Assembly: GCA_035943355.1 (NCBI GenBank)
Contig: DASZCG010000163.1
Coordinates: 1-9,206, forward strand
Length of the DNA stretch: 9,206 nt
Source of the DNA: 20CM-2-65-7 sp035943355
Lineage (GTDB): Bacteria > Gemmatimonadota > Gemmatimonadetes > Gemmatimonadales > GWC2-71-9
Direction of reading: 5' to 3'
Made by a program: the position numbers and the translations under genes. Below are positions 1 to 6,189 of this stretch, piece by piece (positions within the stretch are counted from its first letter, which is position 1; each line of letters begins with the position of its first letter). Under the pieces are notes generated by a model. It did no database searches and had not been told where the DNA came from. It saw nothing but the letters and a program-made list of their open reading frames with translations.

Positions 1-316
1 GCCCCATGCCGCGCGCCTCGAGGCCGAAGCACAAGTTGTCGTGGACCGTGCCGCGAAACAGAATCGGCCGCTGCTCGACAAGCGTCACGCGGCGGCGCAG
101 CGCCGCCGCTGGCCGCTTCGGGACGACCTTCCCGTCCAGCAGGACCTGTCCCTCGGTGGGAGCCTCAAGCAGCGCGAGCAAGCGGAGCAGCGTGCTTTTC
201 CCGGCGCCGTTGTGGCCGACCACCGAAATCAGCGCGCCGCGCGGCACGGTGAACTGCTCGAGATCGAGAACGACTCGTCCCTCATAGCGGTGCCGCACAC
301 CCCGCAGCTCAACCAC
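1..316 (-). CDS. tupC: Tungstate-type ABC transporter ATP-binding protein (TupC-like), partial
   Basis: The first 105 residues of an ABC ATPase are visible; the 3' part lies beyond the left edge. The Walker A motif GHNGAGKST is at residues 34-42 and a Q-loop glutamine is in VEQRP near residue 82. The signature motif, Walker B and H-loop are off the window. The likely start is a GTG at 316-314, giving MVELRGVRHRYEG, the usual beginning of this family. It overlaps the end of the permease gene by 8 bp, so translation is probably coupled. The protein should sit on the cytoplasmic membrane face and power import by the adjacent TupB-like permease. Tungstate is inferred from the permease type; molybdate or another oxyanion is possible. 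ABC ATPase is near certain, the substrate is not. Confidence 0.85.
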   Translation of the reverse strand, partial: MVELRGVRHRYEGRVVLDLEQFTVPRGALISVVGHNGAGKSTLLRLLALLEAPTEGQVLLDGKVVPKRPAAALRRRVTLVEQRPILFRGTVHDNLCFGLEARGMG

Positions 317-1004
317 TGCCGCGACCTTGCAAGACCTGCAACGCGATGTTTACGAGGAGCGCCAGCCCGAGCAGAATGAGACCCAGCGCGAGCGCCAGGC
401 CGAAGTCTCCCTGCGAGGTGTAGAGCGCGACCGCCGTGGTGAGCGTGCGGGTCGAGCCGCGGATGTTGCCGCCGACGATCATCGCCGTGCCGATCTCGGC
501 GACGACCTGACCGAATGCCGCCGTGATCACCGCGGCGAGGGCGAACCGTGCTTCGCGCGCCACCGTCCACGCCGTCAGCCACGACCCCGCCCCCAGTGTT
601 GCCGCGGTGCGGCGGATCCGCGCGTCGACGCCCTGGATCGCCGCCGCCGACAGGGCCGCCGCGATCGGCAGCGCGAGCAGCACATCGCCGACCACGATCG
701 CCTGCCAGGTGTAGAGCCAGCCGATGCCGCCCAGCGGGCCGCGCCGCGAGAGCAGGCCGTAGAGCAGCAGTCCGACGACGACGGTAGGAAAGGCAAGCGC
801 CGTATTCACGACCGTCAGGGCGGCGCGCCGTCCCCAGAAGCGGCGGGTGGCGAGAAAATATCCCAGCGGCAGGCCGAGAACGCAGGAAACGATTGTGGCG
901 ACGACGGCGATTTTCAGCGTGAGGAGCGCGATCCCATAAACCTCGGCATCACCCCCGGCGAGCAGGGCCCACGCCCGCCGCAATCCCTCGGCTAGAAACT
1001 CCAT
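309..1004 (-). CDS. tupB: Tungstate/oxyanion ABC transporter permease (TupB-like)
   Basis: This 231-aa protein has about five or six hydrophobic segments (roughly residues 25-50, 64-86, 100-124, 152-178 and 200-222). It carries a binding-protein-dependent permease EAA-type loop, AAATLGAGSWLTAW, near residues 134-147. The phrases ALAFPTVVVGLLLYGLLSR, VAEIGTAMIVGGNIRG and TTAVALYTSQGDFGLALALG are characteristic of the TupB/WtpB-like group that imports tungstate. The size fits this short permease family. Its ATG lies inside the end of the upstream barrel gene (13-bp overlap), and its stop overlaps the GTG start of the ATPase. No strong Shine-Dalgarno site precedes it, consistent with translational coupling. 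No periplasmic binding protein gene (TupA) lies between these genes; it may be beyond the left edge. Family is secure; tungstate specificity is inferred from resemblance. Confidence 0.88.
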   Translation of the reverse strand: MEFLAEGLRRAWALLAGGDAEVYGIALLTLKIAVVATIVSCVLGLPLGYFLATRRFWGRRAALTVVNTALAFPTVVVGLLLYGLLSRRGPLGGIGWLYTWQAIVVGDVLLALPIAAALSAAAIQGVDARIRRTAATLGAGSWLTAWTVAREARFALAAVITAAFGQVVAEIGTAMIVGGNIRGSTRTLTTAVALYTSQGDFGLALALGLILLGLALLVNIALQVLQGRGSG

Positions 1005-1717
1005 CCCAAACCGGCGCTAAACCACGGATGAATGATCCACTCACTGAGGTCGTGAATGAGCGGGAGAACACGAGAGCCGTCCGGCGCCATCGAGTGGAAG
1101 GAATCGGGATAGCTCTCCTTCCAGAATACGAAGCGCGCGTCGCCCGCCACCCAGACTCGCCGCAGCGGATACCAACGGACGCCGGTCGCGGCGGTTAACG
1201 TGAACTTGGTGCCGAACTGGTAGCGTCCGCTGCTGAGCGTGTCTGGCGGTGCCGTCGTCTCAAATCCGACACCAATGCCGACTCCCGCATACGGCGCGAT
1301 CCCGCGCCACGACTTCGCGCCGGTCAGCCGCATCTGCAGCATCAGGTCGGTGAGGAAGATCGCCGCGGGACGGGGACCCGCTTTGCGGTCGGGTGAGGAG
1401 GAATCGACGCCGGGATTGATGATGAAGCGGTCCCCATCCAGGTATGTTCCGTTGAAGACCACCGCCAACGTTTTCCCGGCCGGCAGCTCGTATCGCACCG
1501 AGGCAGAGCGGGCGTTGCTGAACGCGGCATCCGCGGCGCCACGGCTGCCGTTGAACTCGCCGACAAAGAATGACGGACCTGGCCGCAGCAAGACGTCACG
1601 GTAGGGCGACGTGGCGGGATCGTGGCCCACTTGCGCCGACGCTACGCCGTACGACGCTACGACGCTAAGTGCGGCGAGTCCACGGACAACGTACCGTCGT
1701 ACCGTCGTACCGTTCAT
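992..1717 (-). CDS. Secreted outer-membrane beta-barrel-like protein, unknown function
   Basis: This 241-aa protein has a signal peptide: basic MNGTTVRRYVVRG, a hydrophobic stretch, then ASA before QVGHD, suggesting cleavage near residue 29. The mature part alternates hydrophobic and polar residues with glycine- and aromatic-rich strands (SVRYELPAGKTLAVVFNGTY, APYAGVGIGVGF, TLTAATGVRWYPL, VWVAGDARFVFW). It ends in HPWFSAGLGWSF, with the terminal phenylalanine typical of substrates of the outer-membrane barrel assembly machinery. It resembles small OmpA/OmpW-like barrels of about eight strands, but I recognise no specific family. Its ATG overlaps the gpmI stop as ATGA, and GAGAGGGG inside the gpmI end serves as a good ribosome-binding site. 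Its 3' end overlaps the permease gene by 13 bp. Position suggests co-expression with the oxyanion importer, but a transport role is only a guess. The signal-peptide region is built on 8-bp-period repeats. Confidence 0.8.
   Translation of the reverse strand: MNGTTVRRYVVRGLAALSVVASYGVASAQVGHDPATSPYRDVLLRPGPSFFVGEFNGSRGAADAAFSNARSASVRYELPAGKTLAVVFNGTYLDGDRFIINPGVDSSSPDRKAGPRPAAIFLTDLMLQMRLTGAKSWRGIAPYAGVGIGVGFETTAPPDTLSSGRYQFGTKFTLTAATGVRWYPLRRVWVAGDARFVFWKESYPDSFHSMAPDGSRVLPLIHDLSEWIIHPWFSAGLGWSF
1638..1666. repeat. Degenerate 8-bp-period repeat in the signal-peptide region
   Basis: The nonamer GACGCTACG occurs at 1638-1646 and 1653-1661, with a further GACGCT at 1661-1666, giving a period close to 8 in the second half. 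It lies in the coding sequence for the hydrophobic part and cleavage region of the barrel protein's signal peptide. ACGCTACGACGCT (1654-1666) is the reverse complement of ACCGTCGTACCGT (1693-1705) with two mismatches, so the two repeat tracts form an imperfect inverted repeat. Confidence 0.55.
1691..1714. repeat. 8-bp tandem repeat, three copies (GTACCGTC)
   Basis: Three consecutive octamers read GTACCGTC, GTACCGTC and GTACCGTT. The tract lies directly after the start codon of the barrel gene and encodes its basic signal-peptide N-terminus (GTTVRRYV). An 8-bp unit is not a multiple of three, so gain or loss of one copy would shift the frame just after the start. Its inverted partner tract is at 1638-1666. 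Confidence 0.75.
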
Positions 1718-3258
1718 GTCCCCTCTCTCAAGTCCCGCCCCGTCATCTCTGCTGGCGGCTCAATTCCCACGAGCTTCAAAATCGTCGGTCCGACGTCACG
1801 GAGCGAGCCGCCCGTGCGCAGATGACGCGTACCGGCGCCATCTCCGACGATCACCAGCGGCACCGGATTGGTCGTGTGCGCGGTGTGCGGCCCGCCCGTC
1901 GCTGGATCGATCATCAGCTCGCAATTGCCGTGGTCGGCGGTGATGATCACGGTCGCGCCGGCGGTATCGGCCGTCTGCAGCACACGGATGAGGCACGCGT
2001 CGACCGTTTCGACCGCCTGCACCGCGGCTGCCAATACCCCGGAGTGTCCCACCATGTCCCCGTTGGCGTAGTTACAGAGAATGAAGTCGTGCTGTTTCCC
2101 GGCGATCGCGTCACACAGCACATCGGTGACGCCGGGCGCGCTCATCTCCGGCATGAGGTCGTACGTCGCCACCTTCTGTGACGGCACGAGCAGCCGCTCT
2201 TCGCCCTTGTAGGGCGGCTCGTACCCTCCGTTGAAAAAGTAGGTGACGTGCGCGTATTTCTCGGTCTCCGCAGTGCGGAACATCGTCCTGCCGTTCTCCG
2301 CGAGCACCTCGGCCACGATGCGCGACAACACCATCGGCTCGAACGCGGCGGGGAAGGGCAAGGTCTCGTCGTAGCGCGTCATCGTGACGAGTGTGACTGC
2401 GGGGCGCCCGCGCACGTCGAATCCGTCGAACCCCGGAGCCGCGAGCGCGCGCACGATCTGGCGCATGCGATCGGCGCGATAGTTGAAGCAGAAGATCCCG
2501 TCGCCGTCCTTGATGAGCGGTGCGCCGCTGATGACGCGCGGCTTGACGAACTCGTCCGTCTCGCCCGCGGCGTAGGCCTGCTTGATCGCGGTCAACGGAT
2601 CCGGAACCGAGGCGCCGACGCCCTTCACCATCGCGTCAAACGCGAGCTTGGTGCGCTCCCACCGCTTGTCGCGATCCATCGCGTAGTAGCGCCCAGTCAC
2701 GGTGGAAACGACGGTCCGACGGTCCGACCGTCCGACCGCGTCGAGCAGCTCCTCCATGAACCCGAGCGCCGACTTGGGCGGTGTGTCGCGCCCATCGAGC
2801 CAGGCGTGAATCGCCACCTGCAGTCCCGCACGACGCCCCAGCTCGACCGCGGCCAGCTGATGCTTATCCAACGCGTGCACACCACCGGTCCCCAGCAAAC
2901 CGATCACATGTAACGTGCCGTCGTGCCGACGTGTATCCTCGATCAGCTGCAGCAGCGCGGGGATGCGAAAGAACTCTCCGGACTCAATCGACTGCGAGAT
3001 GCGAACAATGTCTTGTGGGACAACCCGGCCTGCGCCCAGGTTCAGATGGCCGACTTCGCTGTTGCCGATTTGTGCTTCGGGCAGGCCCACCGCGAGTCCC
3101 GACGCCTCGAGCAAGGTTCGGGGCGCGCGGTCCCACAGCTGATGCCACGTCGGCGTTCGGCCCAGCTCGATCGCGTTGCCCTCGCGGCCGGGGCGGAAGC
3201 CCCAGCCGTCGAGCACGATGAGGACCACTGGGGTGCGTCTGCCGCCACGCATTGTCAT
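1714..3258 (-). CDS. gpmI: 2,3-bisphosphoglycerate-independent phosphoglycerate mutase
   Basis: This 514-aa protein interconverts 3- and 2-phosphoglycerate in glycolysis and gluconeogenesis using two metal ions (usually Mn2+) and a phosphoserine intermediate. Visible motifs are LDGWG (metal Asp17), IGNSEVGHLNLGAGR (nucleophile Ser67), HAWLDGRDTPP (151-161), GRYYAMDRDKRWER (189-202), NYRADRMRQ (259-267), EKYAHVTYFFNGG (Lys334), NYANGDMVGHSG (Asp401, His405), ITADHGNCE (Asp442, His443) and HTAHTTNPVP (His461). The length matches the usual 510-515 aa. The frame stays open upstream to 3351, but the start at 3258 (or 3252) is preferred because longer versions add a non-homologous tail read through the divergent gene. 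The usual GGVHSHxDH stretch reads GGVHALDKH here, keeping the first His. An 8-bp repeat at 2711-2734 encodes GRSDRR just before the GRYYAMDRD core. No clear Shine-Dalgarno site is seen. It is the first gene of the minus-strand operon. Confidence 0.96.
   Translation of the reverse strand: MTMRGGRRTPVVLIVLDGWGFRPGREGNAIELGRTPTWHQLWDRAPRTLLEASGLAVGLPEAQIGNSEVGHLNLGAGRVVPQDIVRISQSIESGEFFRIPALLQLIEDTRRHDGTLHVIGLLGTGGVHALDKHQLAAVELGRRAGLQVAIHAWLDGRDTPPKSALGFMEELLDAVGRSDRRTVVSTVTGRYYAMDRDKRWERTKLAFDAMVKGVGASVPDPLTAIKQAYAAGETDEFVKPRVISGAPLIKDGDGIFCFNYRADRMRQIVRALAAPGFDGFDVRGRPAVTLVTMTRYDETLPFPAAFEPMVLSRIVAEVLAENGRTMFRTAETEKYAHVTYFFNGGYEPPYKGEERLLVPSQKVATYDLMPEMSAPGVTDVLCDAIAGKQHDFILCNYANGDMVGHSGVLAAAVQAVETVDACLIRVLQTADTAGATVIITADHGNCELMIDPATGGPHTAHTTNPVPLVIVGDGAGTRHLRTGGSLRDVGPTILKLVGIEPPAEMTGRDLREGT
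2711..2734. repeat. 8-bp tandem repeat, three copies, inside gpmI
   Basis: Octamers ACGGTCCG, ACGGTCCG and ACCGTCCG follow one another, with a partial fourth (ACCG). On the gpmI coding strand they encode VGRSDRRTV around residues 175-183, a surface-like segment before the conserved GRYYAMDRD motif. Related enzymes also have a variable loop here. The period is the same as that of the tract at 1691-1714. Confidence 0.7.
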
Positions 3259-3271
3259 ATTGAAGGGGATG
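3252..3271. promoter_or_regulatory. Very short divergent gene junction with candidate overlapping promoters
   Basis: The likely gpmI start (3258, minus strand) and the likely start of the SH3-domain gene (3269, plus strand) are separated by only 10 bp. At least one promoter must therefore lie inside the opposite gene. On the plus strand CATATT at 3256-3261 could be a -10 box (4 of 6 matches to TATAAT) placing the transcript start at about the ATG, i.e. a leaderless message. GAAGGGG abuts the ATG and is too close for a normal Shine-Dalgarno site. On the minus strand TAACTT about 14 nt upstream of the gpmI ATG is a weak -10 candidate. No convincing -35 box is seen on either strand. Confidence 0.35.
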
Positions 3272-4327
3272 CAAGTTAGCCAGATCATTCCCGCGCTACT
3301 AGCGGCGTTGTGCCTTGCGACTCCGCAGCTTGCGGCCGCGCAGGCAGCCATGCGTTATCGGGTCAACACCGATAACACATGGTTCTATCAGGATGTCGCC
3401 GGTCGGCGGATCGCGCACCTGGCGCGCGGCTCCGTCGTCTCCGCGGGCACGACGCGCAACGACTGGATGCAGGTGACACTCGATGGCTGGATCTTCGCGA
3501 CCTCCGTCGGGCCCAGCGACCGTCCCGACTTCGACCTGCTCGTCACACACGCCCCCAACGAGAATCTGCGCGCCGCCCCGGCGGGCCCGCTGATTGCCGA
3601 GCTGGCGCAGGGATTCGGCTTGCGGCGCGCGGGCACGGACAGCTCAGGAAGCCGGTGGGTGCACGTGAGACGTGACGGCTGGGTGCAACGCAGCTCGCTG
3701 GTGCCCATCGCCGATGTGGTTTCGACGCGTACGGCCGACACCACCGGTGACACCGCCTCCAGCCCGGCAGCGCCCACGCCGGCGGCACGGGCCGCCGACA
3801 CCACGCGCGTCGACAGCAGCCGAGCGCAGCCGGTGCGCATGACGACGCTGTACCGCGCCCCCGATGGCCCCGAGGCCGGCACGATTGCGGCGGACGTCCC
3901 GGTACGGGTGTTGAGTCGCAATGGGGAGTGGACCCGCGTGCAGTACGAGGGGTGGGTCAAAGGCGGTGATCTGCAAGTGGCGCCCGCCGGCGTCATGCTC
4001 GGGGTCACCGCGGCCGAGCTGCGGGCGGAGCCGCAACGCTACGTGGGCCAGGTGCTGCGCTGGCGGCTCGAGTTCATCGCGATACAAAAGGCGGACGAGC
4101 TGCGCCCCGATATTCCCGCCGGCGCGACCTATGTGCTGGCGCGCGGCCCGCTGCCCGAGCGCGGCTTCGTCTACGTCGTCATCCCGGACACCAAGCTGCC
4201 CGCGTTCCGCGCCCTGACGCCGCTCGTGGAAATGCAGATCACCGCTCGCGTCCGCAACGGCCGCAGCCGCTATCTCGGGAACCCTGTGGTCGACTTCATT
4301 TCGCTGGAGGGGGGAACAACGCCGTGA
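3269..4327 (+). CDS. Secreted protein with three SH3-like domains and an unassigned C-terminal domain
   Basis: The 352-aa product starts at MQVSQIIPAL, chosen because a signal peptide follows directly (hydrophobic core then LAAAQA, cleavage near residue 26). An upstream in-frame ATG at 3176 would bury this signal. Three bacterial SH3-like repeats follow, at roughly residues 30-82, 91-147 and 189-238; each ends with a W-x-x-V...GW(V/I) pattern (DWMQVTLDGWI, RWVHVRRDGWV, EWTRVQYEGWV). A Thr/Ala/Pro/Asp-rich linker (about 151-188) separates repeats two and three. Residues 245-346 form a separate domain starting LRAEPQRYVGQVLRWRLEFI and ending near the phrase RSRYLGNPVVDFISL; its pattern could be an OB-like fold, but I cannot name it. 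SH3-like repeats often bind peptidoglycan or cell-surface partners, so a periplasmic or envelope role is likely. The stop overlaps the next start as GTGA. Confidence 0.82.
   Translation: MQVSQIIPALLAALCLATPQLAAAQAAMRYRVNTDNTWFYQDVAGRRIAHLARGSVVSAGTTRNDWMQVTLDGWIFATSVGPSDRPDFDLLVTHAPNENLRAAPAGPLIAELAQGFGLRRAGTDSSGSRWVHVRRDGWVQRSSLVPIADVVSTRTADTTGDTASSPAAPTPAARAADTTRVDSSRAQPVRMTTLYRAPDGPEAGTIAADVPVRVLSRNGEWTRVQYEGWVKGGDLQVAPAGVMLGVTAAELRAEPQRYVGQVLRWRLEFIAIQKADELRPDIPAGATYVLARGPLPERGFVYVVIPDTKLPAFRALTPLVEMQITARVRNGRSRYLGNPVVDFISLEGGTTP
4306..4314 (+). promoter_or_regulatory. Ribosome-binding site supporting the GTG start at 4324
   Basis: GGAGGGGGG lies 9 nt upstream of the GTG at 4324, inside the 3' end of the SH3-domain gene. 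It is one of the few clear Shine-Dalgarno-like sites in the window and supports this GTG as the true start despite the overlap with the upstream stop. Confidence 0.6.
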
Positions 4328-4656
4328 ACGACGTGCTGGCCGAGCGCATCCGACGCAAGCTCGACGTGATGCCGGACGAACAGGCATACCAGATGCTCGA
4401 TTACATCGAGTTCCTCGAATCGAAGTACGCGCAACGCGCCGCCGGTGCGCCGGCATTCCAGAAGGTCGCCGAGACGCTCGAAGACACGATGCGCGCCGGT
4501 CGTGTTCCGGTGACGATCATCAAAGGCACGATGGACGCGGTCGGCAAGGCCGGGCGCTTCCTGGAAGGGCTGGCCGCCGCCGGCAAGGCGGCCGTCGATG
4601 AGGCCAGGAAGACAATCCCCGAAAAACCGGTTGAGGAAAACAAGCCCGCCCAGTAA
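4324..4656 (+). CDS. Small helical protein of unknown function (DUF2281-like N-terminus)
   Basis: This 110-aa hydrophilic protein is predicted to be mostly helical. Residues 7-36 (ERIRRKLDVMPDEQAYQMLD, then YIEFLESKY) resemble the short motif of DUF2281-like proteins, in which a helix-turn ends in a 'dyieFLesKy' pattern; this match is by eye only. The middle (VPVTIIKGTMDAVGKAGRFL) and the Ala/Lys-rich stretch LAAAGKAAVDEARK could form an amphipathic helix. The C-terminus, PEKPVEENKPAQ, is charged and probably disordered. There is no signal peptide or membrane segment. It starts with GTG overlapping the upstream TGA (GTGA) and ends 8 bp before guaB, so the three genes look like one transcription unit. 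No function is known to me. Confidence 0.75.
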   Translation: MNDVLAERIRRKLDVMPDEQAYQMLDYIEFLESKYAQRAAGAPAFQKVAETLEDTMRAGRVPVTIIKGTMDAVGKAGRFLEGLAAAGKAAVDEARKTIPEKPVEENKPAQ

Positions 4657-4664
4657 CTTCCGCC

Positions 4665-6122
4665 ATGGGAACCTTCAGACCCGACGTCGCCCTGACGTTC
4701 GACGACGTCCTGCTGGTGCCGCGTCATTCGACGGTCCATCCACGCAACGTCGCTGTCGCCAGTCGCTTCACGCGCGGCATTCCGCTCAACATTCCGATCG
4801 TTTCCGCCGCCATGGATACCGTGACGGAAGCGGAGATGGCGATCGCGATGGCGCGTCAGGGTGGTATCGGCGTGCTCCACAAGAACATGTCGATCGACCG
4901 CCAGGCGGCCGAAGTGGACCGGGTGAAGCGCAGCGAATCGGGCATGATCATGAATCCGATCACGCTCGGTCCCGACCGGCCGCTGCGCGAAGCCCAGCAG
5001 CTCATGGTGCGTTTCAAGATCTCGGGCGTGCCCATTGTGGACGGCGCCGGCAAGCTGGTGGGCATCATCACGAATCGCGATCTGCAGTTCGAGCGCGAGC
5101 TGGAGCGGCCGATTCGCGACGTGATGACGAAGGACAAGCTCGTCACCGCGCCCATCGGCACGACGCTCGATGAGGCGGAGCGGCTGCTCGCAAAACACCG
5201 CATCGAAAAACTCCCCGTCGTCGATAAGCACGGATTATTGAAGGGCCTCATCACGATCAAGGACATCTTCAAGCGGCGCCAGTTTCCCGACGCGAACAAG
5301 GATCAGCACGGCCGGCTGCGTGTGGCGGCGGCGGTGGGCGGGACAGCGGACGCGCGGGCGCGCGCGCAGGCGCTGCTCGATGCAGGCTGCGATGTCGTCG
5401 TCGTAGACTCCGCCCATGGCCACAGTCAGGGCGTGCTCGACACCGTCGCCTGCCTGCGGGAGGCATTCCCCGAGGCGCAGATCGTGGCTGGAAACGTGGC
5501 AACCGAAGCCGGCGCGCGCGCGCTGGTCGAGCGCGGGGTGGATGCGGTGAAGGTCGGCGTCGGCCCGGGATCGATTTGCACCACGCGCGTGGTCACGGGA
5601 ATCGGCGTTCCCCAGATCACGGCCATCGTCGATGCGGTGCGCGGCGCGGGCGACATCCCCGTGATCGCCGACGGCGGCATCAAGTACTCAGGAGACGCGG
5701 TGAAGGCGCTCGCCGCGGGAGCGGAGAGCGTGATGATGGGCTCGATGCTCGCGGGCACCGAAGAAAGCCCCGGTGAGTCGTTCCTGCTCGAGGGACGGCG
5801 CTTCAAGGTGATTCGCGGCATGGGCAGCCTCTCCGCCATGGAAGAAGGATCGGCCGATCGCTACTTCCAGGAGGGCGAGGTCTCGCCGCAGAAGCTCGTG
5901 CCCGAGGGTATAGAGGGGCGCGTACCGTACCGCGGTCCGGTGGCGGACGTGGTGTTCCAGATGGTCGGCGGGCTCAGGAGCGGGATGGGATACTGCGGTG
6001 TCTGCGACATTGCCGCGCTGCGCACCGAGACCGAATTCATCCGCATCACGGCGGCGGGCCTGCGTGAATCGCATCCGCATGACGTTGCCATTACGAGGGA
6101 AGCGCCGAACTACAGTCTCTAA
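4665..6122 (+). CDS. guaB: Inosine-5'-monophosphate dehydrogenase
   Basis: The 485-aa cytoplasmic enzyme oxidises IMP to XMP with NAD+, the committed step of guanine nucleotide synthesis. The sequence is complete: N-terminal LTFDDVLLVP, two CBS domains at about residues 94-205 (typical regulatory nucleotide sites), then the rest of the TIM barrel. The catalytic cysteine is Cys305 in GPGSICTTR. Phosphate- and IMP-binding phrases IADGGIKYSGD and MMGSMLAGTEESPGE are present, as are GMGSLSAM, the Arg399-Tyr400 dyad in DRYFQE, and the flap KLVPEGIEGRVPYRG. The C-terminus ITAAGLRESHPHDV...EAPNY is canonical. The ATG lies 8 bp after the small upstream gene and has no clear Shine-Dalgarno site, so reinitiation from upstream translation is likely. 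Nothing suggests inactivation. Confidence 0.98.
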   Translation: MGTFRPDVALTFDDVLLVPRHSTVHPRNVAVASRFTRGIPLNIPIVSAAMDTVTEAEMAIAMARQGGIGVLHKNMSIDRQAAEVDRVKRSESGMIMNPITLGPDRPLREAQQLMVRFKISGVPIVDGAGKLVGIITNRDLQFERELERPIRDVMTKDKLVTAPIGTTLDEAERLLAKHRIEKLPVVDKHGLLKGLITIKDIFKRRQFPDANKDQHGRLRVAAAVGGTADARARAQALLDAGCDVVVVDSAHGHSQGVLDTVACLREAFPEAQIVAGNVATEAGARALVERGVDAVKVGVGPGSICTTRVVTGIGVPQITAIVDAVRGAGDIPVIADGGIKYSGDAVKALAAGAESVMMGSMLAGTEESPGESFLLEGRRFKVIRGMGSLSAMEEGSADRYFQEGEVSPQKLVPEGIEGRVPYRGPVADVVFQMVGGLRSGMGYCGVCDIAALRTETEFIRITAAGLRESHPHDVAITREAPNYSL

Positions 6123-6134
6123 GCTCCGCCTCTA

Positions 6135-6140
6135 TTGACA
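6135..6140 (+). promoter_or_regulatory. Candidate -35 box for the permease gene
   Basis: A perfect TTGACA lies in the 67-bp gap between guaB and the permease gene. At 16-18 bp downstream there is only AACTTG or CAACTT, a poor -10 match, so the promoter is uncertain. The position just after the guaB stop fits a separate promoter for the permease. Confidence 0.3.
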
Positions 6141-6146
6141 GATTTC

Positions 6147-6168
6147 TGCCCCGAGCCAACTTGGGGCA
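6147..6168 (+). terminator. Small hairpin after guaB, possible weak terminator
   Basis: TGCCCC (6147-6152) pairs with GGGGCA (6163-6168) around a 10-nt loop. It is followed by CCCTTCCTG rather than a run of T, so it is a weak intrinsic terminator at best. It overlaps the place where a -10 box for the upstream TTGACA would lie, so it may instead sit in the permease leader. Confidence 0.35.
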
Positions 6169-6189
6169 CCCTTCCTGAACGGAGTCCGC

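Noticed and set aside
327..995. 222-codon plus-strand open frame opposite the permease gene
   Set aside because: It is antisense to a well-supported TupB-like gene and is low in hydrophobic residues and rich in Arg, Asp and Glu, as expected for a shadow frame.
1691..2734. CRISPR array or mobile-element ends as an explanation of the 8-bp repeats
   Set aside because: The units are only 8 bp, are contiguous without spacers, and lie within intact coding sequences; no cas or transposase gene is present.
3176..3268. Longer SH3-protein product starting at 3176
   Set aside because: It would place 31 charged residues before a clear signal peptide and would overlap the start of gpmI.
3259..3351. Longer gpmI product starting at 3351
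   Set aside because: The extra 31 residues overlap the divergent gene's signal-peptide region and have no counterpart in the family, whose usual length is met by the start at 3258.
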